In this document: positions 56,474 to 64,000 of the stretch, piece after piece
Numbering within the stretch: position 1 is the first letter of the stretch
How the letters are laid out: each line of letters starts with the position of its first letter
Assembly (NCBI GenBank): GCA_025766275.1
Contig: JAFKAC010000028.1
Coordinates: 62,001-126,000, forward strand
Length of the DNA stretch: 64,000 nt
DNA from: Lactarius indigo
Lineage: Eukaryota > Basidiomycota > Agaricomycetes > Russulales > Russulaceae
Reading direction: 5' to 3'
Translations under genes and position numbers: made by a program
Notes under the pieces: generated by a model
The model's input: only the letters and a program-made list of their open reading frames with translations
Told to the model about the DNA's origin: nothing
The model's database searches: none

Positions 56474-56768
56474 GGATTGAGCGAACGAGGTATCAATGCC
56501 ACAGTATAGGTTTGGATTATGGCCTTTGGAGTTGCACGCTATTTATAATGTCGTTAGTACTCTAATCGGAGTCGCTACTCGTTTGTATGTTACAGACCAA
56601 TTATAAACACAGCAGAGTCGTCTGCAGGACCGCGGCGCAGTCCGAGAGACGAATTACAGTAGTAGGTCAGTATGTTACTCCCGTAGGTCGGGCTAGAGGA
56701 TACCGAAGTTAGTCCAGGAGTAAGTCGGGCACGTCTCGGGATTACATAATTCCAGGATTCCCTTTTGC
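56474..56768 (+). other. 3' flank of NLR5
   Basis: Uninterrupted version of the NLR 3' flank, useful as the empty site for LINE 1 (CACAGTATAGGTTTGG at about 56500). Palindrome GGACCGCGGCGCAGTCC at 56627-56643. No gene. Confidence 0.5.
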
Positions 56769-57207
56769 GTGACACCTTTTCACGTCGACGATGTTTGCCG
56801 TCCTCACAACCTCTTGAAGGGTTTTCACCCTCAACGGCCCTCCAAACCTCCCTGCATACTGCATTTATGTGTAGCCCACAATGGCACCACAGCTTTCTGC
56901 ACTGTCGCTACCCTCGCGTCATCACCACCACCCCAACCCCTCTCACATACATAGAGCTAAGCACACTCCCGCGTCACCCTCGACGCTCTGGCATCTCCCT
57001 CGGAAAGCGCATTCAAGGCACTCTCACCGCTCTCGGCTTGAGGTGGTGCATGTAGGCTGTGTATCACTTGCACACGCCCGAGGCCGCTGCCATGATACTT
57101 GCCGTGAAGGAACTCGTGGAGGTGGAATATGTGTCCGCAAGCGCTGTGCGGATGGTGGGACAGCAGAGGGCGGATCGCAAGACCCGCGCAGCTTCGTCAT
57201 GGTTAGA

Positions 57208-57209
<2 letters not shown>
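56769..57209 (+). pseudogene. uL30m-like copy E, cut by LINE 2
   Basis: L30-like frame: RRSGISLGKRIQGTL, ALGLRW, then a TAG at about 57053 (CAG, Gln, in the other copies), AVYHLHTPEAAAMILAVKEL, VEYVSASAV. The homology stops at 57209, exactly where the poly(T) end of LINE 2 begins, so the last codons were removed by the insertion. Confidence 0.65.
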
Positions 57210-57242
<33 letters not shown>

Positions 57243-57420
57243 GAAAGCGTTCTAAATTCGGAAAGCACATACTATCTATAGTAGGTAGTTTCCGTAAATA
57301 GGTGTCAGACAGCAGGAGATTGTAGGTATCAGCCCTGCCTGACTCGCGAAAGCTGGGCCGCAGCCCAGAGTGAGGAAATACAGATTAAGGTACACCCCTG
57401 GTGTAGGGGTAGTGTGGGAC

Positions 57421-60400
57421 TCAAAGCACGTTGTTGTCGCCGTTGGCGGCCTGGGGCTGGCGTGCATTCCTACCCACTAAAACCTCACGGTCGTGGATCC
57501 ACCGATCTGGTAGACTGGAGGACTTTTTCAGGGCTTTTTCCCAGGTCGCCTCCATGAGCTGGGTAAAGGGGACGCTTCTTTTTATTTTCGTGGCTGTTAT
57601 TTTATCGTCAGTGAGTCTTCTGTTGATGGCTTTGAGCCATCTTGCTTTGACTTGATTCGGTGAGTGATGGGTTCCTTGTATCACTCTTTCACATCGTAGC
57701 ACCCATATTAGGTGCGCCGTCTCAGAGAGGGTGATTTGGAGGAGACGTGTTGCGGCTTTCTTTTTCAGGTTTGTCCCTCTTCGTCTGTCTCCTTCGTCCA
57801 CTAGGGTGACGTTCTTCGGGGATAGGCATCTGCATGCTAGGATGGCGCCTAGGCTTAGTTCCGGCCACGGTATGTCCTCGTGGGGCCATAGTTCCTTGGC
57901 TAGGTCCCATGCAATTCTTACGGGGTTTTCGCTGCAGGCCAGGAGAATGTGGTCCATCGTTTCCGTCGTTCTGCACGTGGCGCATGTTCCCCTATGCTCG
58001 TAGTTAGGGATGCGGAACCATACTTCACCGACCATGGGGGTGGCGTGCATCGCCTTGAAGAGGAATTGCTGGACTCTTACCCGAATGGTGCGTCTCCTAA
58101 TACTCCTCCATAGTGTTTCGTTTGTCTCACAGTCCCCTGTATAGATTCTTATTGCCTCTCTCGCCATGTCGAGGTTGTGATTTGTGGAGGGGCGGAGCGG
58201 GGCCGTCCGCCTCTCCCTGATGCCTTTGTACGTGGTTGCTTGCGTCAGCGTTGCGAGTTTGGCCCCTTGTAGGTCGAATTCTATCGGTATGTCCAGGGGA
58301 AGTACGTCTTCCTGGTCTTTGTCTGCCCCTTCCTTTGCTAGCTTATCGCTCTCTTTGTTTCCTAGGTTTCCTTGGTGGCCTTTAACCCATTGGAAAGAGG
58401 TCGGGGCCGTCCTGCTCTTCAGGAGGTAGGCCGCTCGTTTAAACATGGCCGCGTTTTTTATTCCTATCCACCCCTTGTCTTCCCAGTCCCCGAGGTGTTC
58501 TGTGAGTCCCTCGATCACGTATCTGGAGTCTGTTACTATGGTCAGGTGGCAGTAGTTCGGCAGTGCCTTTACCGCTGCGATGACCGCTGCTAGTTCTCCG
58601 ACTTGGTTTGATTGGCTGGGGCCTGGGACTCTTAGGGCGCTGTTGAGCGGGTGGTCACCGTCAATCCACACTCCGCTTCCGCATCTTGCATCGAGCCTAC
58701 TGTTGTTCGCGCATGAACCGTCGGTGTAGGCTTCGATCTTTAGGTGGTTGAGGTTCCTGCCCCTGGCGGGCTGGCGGCAGGCTGGGGTCATCGTAAGTCT
58801 TTCCGGGTCTGTGAATATTCTAAAGCATTCCTCGATCCCTTCTTTGCAGGTGATGGTGGGGTCGAAAAGGATCTCTCCTTTCGTGTCTCTGGCTTTTCTA
58901 TTCTTTCCCTTCGGGTTATATTTCGGGGTTATGTCGTTGATTCTTGCCATAGCTTCGGACGCGCATGCATGGGGGTTTCTACATCCTAGCAGTCTGTCTC
59001 GTGCGCAATTAACACAGATGCATGCTTGGGATGGTGTGTGGGTTGGTGTCCGATTCCTTTGTCTTATCTTCCTCGCGAGTTTAATTAGGTCCGCTACCGT
59101 CTTTACCATATGGCGTGTTAGCAGGCACTTGGAGGCCACGTTTGTCATCGGGCACGGTGCTGTTCCTGGGTGGTACCATGCTGGGAGTTTTGCCCGTAGT
59201 CCGGGGGAAAGCCTTATTGCAGCTAGGTTCATCTTGTATTTTTTGGCTGTCTTGAGCATCCGTATTATGTCTTCGCCCAGGGTAGCCGCTTGGGGTCCCT
59301 GGGTGGGGGGTTCCCAAGTTTGTAGGAATGTGTTCGTTCTTGTGACCGCGGATGTGCCTGGGGGGGCGGCTGCGTTGATCAGGATGTCTGTGACAATCGC
59401 CCACAACGGTCGAGACAGTGATAGGTTTAGGTACGCTTTTAGCCACATAATCTCAATTGCGTTGTTTCTCGCTCTGATGTCGAGGAGGTTTAGGCCTCCT
59501 TCTTCCAGCGGTTTTTGGAGGAATTCTTGGGTGATCCTTGGGGATACTCCTCCTTCCCAGATGAAATCTCGGATCATGGCGGTCAGGGCGTCTTCGATGT
59601 GGGGTGGCATCCCTTGTGCCATTGCAAGGAACTGGGTGTGTCCACCGACCACCGCCTGGACAATTAGCCTTTTTCCGTACATTGTCGGGTGCGTCCTCCC
59701 CCATATTTCGAGTTTTTTCCGCGACTTGTCGAGGGCTACTTCCCAGGGTGTTAGGTCCACAGCATGGTTGCCCACCCATGCGCCTAGGGAGCGTACAGCT
59801 TCACTGTCTTTCGCGACGTGGACGCGTGCGTCTAGGTCGCTCTCATCCATCGGGTTTATTTTTCTCGAGTTGATCACTTCTAGCCTATGGGTCTCGCTGC
59901 CGATTGGTATGATTTCCGTTTTTTCCATGTTGAACTTCGCTCCTGAGGCTTCACACCAGGAGGTTAGGATGGGTTCGACCAGGTCGAAACGATCTTCTTT
60001 GCTAAGGTAGAGGAGCGTGTCGTCCGCGAAGAGACTCACGATTAGCTTTTCTTCAGTCCCGGGGATTATTAGCCCTTTTAGGTCTCCGCAGTTCCTCAGT
60101 TTGCATGCTAGTGGTTCGATCGCTATGTTGAAGAGCAGGCATGACAGAGGGTCTCCCTGGCGTACTCCTCTTGTGACTTTGAAGGGTTCGCTCAGGACGC
60201 CATTTAGTGCTACCTGGGTGTGCGCGTTTTGGTATAGGGATTTGACTGTTGCAATGTACTCTTGCAGGATGTTTATATTTTCCATGGCTTTCCATAGGTA
60301 TTTATGTCGTATTTTGTCGTATGCCTTCTCTTGGTCTAGAGCTATTATCGCGCCATCTTCTTCCATTACCTCTGCGTAGTTTATAATGGCCTTCGTAAGT

Positions 60401-62439
60401 CTTATATTGTTAAATATTGACCTCCTCGGTATGAATCCAGTTTGGTCCGGGTGAATGATTTTGTGGATCGGTTTTACGAGTTGGAGGGCCATTAGTTTCG
60501 TAAGTAATTTGTAATCTGTGTTTAGGAGGGTTATCGGTCTATAGTTCCCGATGTCCGTTCGGTCTTTCTTTTTGTATATTGGGCACATCCATCCCTGCGC
60601 AAAGTCTGTTCTCGCGTCTACCCCATATATTTGGATATCGACGAAGACTTCCATAAGGACTCCGATTATGTCAAAACCTGTTTTTCTTTCACTGACTGCT
60701 ATGTCGTGGCAGGATTTTAGCTCTTTCCACAGTTCGTATGGGCAACCATCCAGACCAGATGCAGTGCCATTCTTGGACAGTCTTAGTGCTTCTCCAACTT
60801 GGGCATAAGATGGTGACCAGTTCGCGTTCATCGTTTCCTCGTCCAATAGCTTCTGATCTGCTGGGATTTCGCTCAGTGCCGCCTCAACTTTCCTTATGTA
60901 CTCCTGGTCATCGTCTGGTAAGGTGATGTCCTTTGTCTGGAGGTTCTCATGGAAATCCCGTGTGAGTTTGGTCATTCTCCTTGTGTCGCGTTCGTATCTC
61001 ACTGGGTCCGAGGCTGGTACTTTTAAGTGGTATATTAGATCCCTCGGCTTCCTGTCTTTGTTCATCGATGACCATATTCCTCCCAGGACTTCACTGTGGT
61101 TGGATATGATCGCTCTTGTGTGGTCCTGTTTGTCTCACGTTTGGATGCGTTCCAGGTGTTCCAGTTCGTTTGCTAGGTACGCTTCGTTTGTTCTTAGGCC
61201 CTCATCATTGTCCAGCTCTGGGTCTTCTGCTAGGGTCTTCCTCTTACGTTCTATGGCGTTTATCTTCTTCGTGAGTTTCCTTCTCGATTCTTTGCAGTGT
61301 TTTTTGGCTATTTCCTTTATGTCTTGTTTGAAGTCGTGCCAGAGTGTCTGGGGTGTTTCTGCCTCGCGCGGGACATCTTCTCTCGTCAGCCTGAGTAGGT
61401 TTGCTTGGAGGAACTTCCCTCTTTCGATTATGGGGTCTGTCAGTTCCTCGTGTTTGATTTCCGAGGTGTGGATTGCATCCCTCCCGCTGCCTATGTATGG
61501 GGCGTGTGTCGGTGCGTATCTGACGGACACCATCCAGTGGTCTGTCGGGACTGATGTTTGGTGGGTGCTCCACTCGTAGGTCATCTTCGCCGCCTCAGAT
61601 GAGGTGTAGATCCTGTCAATCCGGGACATGATTGGCCTGCCGTTGATTGTTGCTCTGTAGGAGAAGCATCAGTCGTGTGGGAAGGCGTGGCGCCACGTGT
61701 CCTGTAGGTCAAGACATTGTCTGAGGTTCCGGAGGGCCGCTATTGCGGTGGTGCTGTCGTGGTGCGCCGGTGCCCTATCTATCGGGTCCTCTGTCAGATT
61801 GAAATCGCCCATCATGAAGTCTGGGCGTCTTAGACCCTTGGACCTTTGTTTCTGGTCTAAGTTCTCCCAGAAAGGCTGATGATCGTTTTTATTATTTGGT
61901 GCGTATACGTTAATCAGGACGATCTCGTCGTTTCTGTGCCACTTAAATTTTATTGCCAGCACTCTCCCCCTCTCTAGTTTGAAGGATGTCAAGTCGGTCG
62001 GTGCTATGAGGGATCTATTAATGGCAAAGGCGACACCCGCGGACGTGCGCGGGTTTGTGTCAAGTTGGGAGTTTATCACTGTCAGTCTCTTGCCAAAACA
62101 CTCGTGGACGGAGTGTAGTAGATCGTTGTCGAGGTGTGTCTCCTGCAGTGCCAGGATTGCTATTTTATTTTTATTCATCGTTTGGTATATGGTCGACCAC
62201 TTTTCGATTCTGGACATATTGCTTGCCGGTGCGGCGTAGCCGTTCATATTTAACGATGCGATTTTAATGTTCGCTCTCAGAGTTTGGTTTTTAGGTTTAT
62301 GGTTTATATTATGGCTATCCCCTTGTATGGGGGGGTACCGGTGGGTACCCAGGGGGGCACCGTACATGCGTGACTCATTGACATTCCTCTGGCTAGGAGG
62401 GCGTGGCACAGCTTGGGGTGGGGGGGTAACACGTATCAT
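57421..62439 (-). pseudogene. LINE 2 ORF2 (endonuclease-RT-RNase H), two stops
   Basis: One frame from ATG 62439 down to 57421, interrupted by TGA at 61669-61671 (HD-stop-CFSYR) and TGA at 61135-61137 (RIQT-stop-DKQDHTR). Both are likely CGA to TGA changes. Endonuclease: IASLNMNGY, LALQETHL, MMGDFNLTEDPIDR, SRIDRIYTS, TDHWMV. RT: GLDGCPYELWK, YRPITLLNTDYKL, ALDQEKAYDKI, GVRQGDPLSCLLFNIAIEPL, active site FADDTLLY (about 60020). RNase H with YTDGSC, ELAAVIAA, TDSRYVIEGL and KGHQGNLGNKESDKLA (about 58290-58740). The C-terminus has a CATCRTTETMDHILLAC zinc-binding segment (about 57930-57990). The frame is otherwise clean, so it was inactivated recently. Confidence 0.88.
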
Positions 62440-62567
62440 TGGGTTCTAAGAGCGGGCAGTCCTCGGTATATATACATATTGAGGCGCTTGTCATATTTTA
62501 TATACATTATGGGGGGGTATGCCAGTTATGCGAATCATGTCTACGTGGGTGGCTAAATTTATGCGCG

Positions 62568-62793
62568 CTAATTGCGGGAGGGGAATTTCGTCGATTGGGG
62601 GCGTTGGGCTGTGGTGAAGAAGCCAGTGTTCCTTCGTTTGAGTGGCTCCCCGCTCGAGTCTCTGGTTGGCCCGTTCCATCCTGATACATCTGGGAAAGGG
62701 CATAGTCCTCTTGGGTGGTCAGTACCGTGGCAGCATGTACATACGTACGGTGTATGTTGTGGGGTACCTTGGCCTTGCATCGAGGACGTGTAT
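62568..62793 (-). pseudogene. LINE 2 ORF1, C-terminal end
   Basis: On the - strand the frame ends at TAG 62568-62570 and contains CTCCHGTDHPRGLC, a CX2CX4HX4C knuckle, as expected near the end of a LINE gag-like ORF1. Above 62793 the frame runs into LTR sequence and is no longer LINE. Only about 75 codons remain here. Confidence 0.6.
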
Positions 62794-63306
62794 TGTAACG
62801 TCGTCACGACGTTAGCTCGACTTGAGCTTGGTAGAGGCGGTAACAACTTAGCAATGATTCTCAGCTTGAAGGCACGAAGGCCCAAGGCGTATGTCCTGGT
62901 GAATGCACGTAGGCACACCAAAGTTGTTCTGCTTGGCTGGCAGCGAGGTTGAAAGGTGACACCAAAGAGAGGAGAAGAAGAAGAAAGAGAAGTGACGATT
63001 CAAGAAGACCAAGATGGTGTATCTTGGTCTTCACAAGACAGTTTAAATACAAGTCGAGCAGGCTTTCAAGCGCTGCTATGAGTCACAGTAATGTAGCGTC
63101 CAACATATCGCGTAAGTATCTCAAACCAAGTACCACTACTACCAGTATTAGTGGCGTCCGTCATCAGTCAGCAATCGTACCATATCTCCTATCGTACTAC
63201 CGTATCACCGTGGTTAAGTCCGCAACTAATCTACCTTACCGCCGTAGTTGCAACTGGTACAGTAAGGATCACAATCAATATAGTCCGTACGAGTCGAAAC
63301 GTGACA
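62794..63306 (-). repeat. LTR of second gypsy element
   Basis: On the - strand starts TGTCACGTTTCG (63306) and ends GACGTTACA (62794). It has TTTAAA-type TATA sequence (about 63040-63050) and the 11-mer ATCTTGGTCTT (reverse of 63005-63015) at the equivalent start position, so the self-priming signal is conserved between the two elements. Confidence 0.85.
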
Positions 63307-63335
63307 TCACCCCCTTTTCAGCGTGAGACCCCAAC

Positions 63336-64000
63336 TCACCGAAAGTCCCTTGCCGGCCAATCCCGCTGTTTGTTGGCGATGCGTTCGAGTGCAGTGGCAC
63401 GCTCCAACCTATAGATGGAGTCTTGCCGGTCACTCTGCGCGCATGCGATCATGTCCCGCAGCTGCGCCACTCTGGCCCGGAGTCGCTCCAGCTCAAAGCT
63501 GGCCGCGCGGTAGTGCGTGACTTCTGCCGTGAGCGTCTCGTCGTTGATGCGGTTGAGAGCGCGGTCCGTAGCGCGGTCCGCGGCGAAGATAACGAGATCT
63601 TTGTGGGGGTACGTGGGGCGCAGCGTGGCATTGACATGAGGCTCGGCATAGAGGGGCTTACCGTACAGGTGGGGAGAGCCCGGTATAACCCCCAGTATAA
63701 TGGGGTCCGCCCCTCCAATGATCTGGACGTGCGACGCGTTCCGCTCTACTCCGTCGGGCCCGGTGATGGGGTATGGAATGTGATGGGGTCGTCTATTTGC
63801 CCGGAACCCTTCAGGCGCAATAACGTGCGCGGGGTTGTCAGCGGCGGTGAAGGGACGGTGTTCAGCGGTGCCTGGTACACGCACATGTCCTCGGTACATG
63901 GCGGACCCATCAGAGTTGACGAGCCAAGGTGTGATGCTGGGATTAGTAGGGTCGCTTTTCGTTCGAAGGAAGGCGTGGCGTGCCAGGTAGTAATCGTCGT
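63336..64000 (-). CDS. C-terminal tail of gypsy pol, partial
   Basis: Open from the window end to the stop at 63336-63338. It aligns with the post-chromodomain tail of the first element: TNPSITPWLVNSDGSAM, APEGFRANRRPHHI, ITGPDGVERNASHVQI, GVIPGSPHLYGKPLY, DSIYRLERATALERI, WPARDFR. No stop codons here. The tail has no domain I recognise, but the LTR-proximal coding end is conserved between two elements with diverged LTRs. This points to a real function, for example in integration or assembly. Confidence 0.8.
   Translation of the reverse strand, partial: DDYYLARHAFLRTKSDPTNPSITPWLVNSDGSAMYRGHVRVPGTAEHRPFTAADNPAHVIAPEGFRANRRPHHIPYPITGPDGVERNASHVQIIGGADPIILGVIPGSPHLYGKPLYAEPHVNATLRPTYPHKDLVIFAADRATDRALNRINDETLTAEVTHYRAASFELERLRARVAQLRDMIACAQSDRQDSIYRLERATALERIANKQRDWPARDFR

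Larger units (their letters stand above)
57210..62793 (-). mobile_element. LINE element 2 (APE-type with RNase H), 5' part missing
   Basis: The 3' end is a 32-base T run (57210-57241), i.e. a poly(A) tail on the - strand. Contents on - : end of ORF1 with a CCHC knuckle, ORF2 with endonuclease, RT and RNase H. At 62794 the sequence changes to a gypsy LTR, so the 5' part of ORF1 is separated from the rest by the second gypsy element, or lost. The 5' target duplication therefore cannot be seen in this window. The family differs from LINE 1 (FADD rather than YVDD active site, intact RNase H). Confidence 0.88.
62794..64000 (-). mobile_element. Second Ty3/gypsy element (partial, runs off window)
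   Basis: 3' LTR (62794-63306 on -), polypurine tract (TCACCCCCTTTT at 63307-63318, read in reverse) and the end of pol. Related to but distinct from the complete element: the LTR is 513 bp rather than 454. Inserted in LINE 2. The bases before it are TGTAT (62789-62793); the matching duplication would be outside the window. Confidence 0.88.

Noticed and set aside
57210..57241. T run as a transcription terminator or sequencing artefact
   Set aside because: It sits exactly at the 3' end of an antisense LINE and breaks the uL30m homology, so it is a poly(A) tail.
58748..60010. 420-codon frame on the + strand
   Set aside because: Exact antisense of LINE 2 ORF2 RT/RNase H, whose motifs are unambiguous on the - strand.
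1..64000. tRNA, rRNA or CRISPR arrays
   Set aside because: No cloverleaf-like or rRNA-like segments noticed and no spaced short direct repeats; the organism is a fungus. A covariance-model scan was not possible here.

Overview
The window looks like an accessory, repeat-rich stretch of a basidiomycete (probably Agaricomycete) genome. The grounds are genes cut by many short GT-AG introns of about 50-65 nt, fungal NLR proteins with the Goodbye-NACHT-ankyrin layout, a Ty3/gypsy chromovirus, and two non-LTR elements. Genus cannot be decided from the sequence.

Backbone: a decayed tandem array of one duplicated unit. Each unit has a roughly 5 kb NLR (STAND) gene on the + strand, a 3' flank with a conserved 17-bp palindrome, a degraded mitochondrial ribosomal protein L30-like (uL30m) reading frame on the + strand, and, tail to tail with it, the decayed 3' half of a GUP1/MBOAT acyltransferase gene on the - strand. 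Five full-length NLR copies are present (713-5337, 7366-12303, 17302-22070, 35103-40031, 51551-56473), plus an ankyrin-only remnant (14226-15017). All five have the same exon plan; exons 1-9 measure 255/54/196/153/39/42/171/25/600 nt, except for a deletion in copy 3. A long last exon carries 18 or 21 ankyrin repeats. The Walker A motif of the NACHT domain lies on a 25-nt microexon. Copies 2, 4 and 5 look intact, copy 3 needs an alternative splice acceptor, and copy 1 has an in-frame stop.

Transposons sit between the NLR coding regions rather than inside them. They are: a ~0.7 kb TIR element (16463-17164) just upstream of NLR3; a nearly complete Ty3/gypsy chromovirus (24369-32039) with two 454-bp LTRs, an 11-nt self-priming site of Tf1 type and a gag/pol -1 slippery site; an older opposite-strand LTR remnant (32040-32410); a solo LTR with a 5-bp target duplication (32797-33388); a full-length LINE (40068-49541) with a 15-bp target duplication and poly(A) tail, inserted about 20 bp past the NLR4 stop; a second LINE on the - strand (57210-62793), inserted in a uL30m copy; and a second gypsy element (62794 to the window end), inserted in that second LINE.

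Reading of the whole: a birth-and-death cluster of fungal innate-immunity or self/non-self receptors. The trigger and switch exons are held constant while the ankyrin exon varies, and conserved neighbouring genes were dragged along and are decaying. No RNA gene or CRISPR array was seen.
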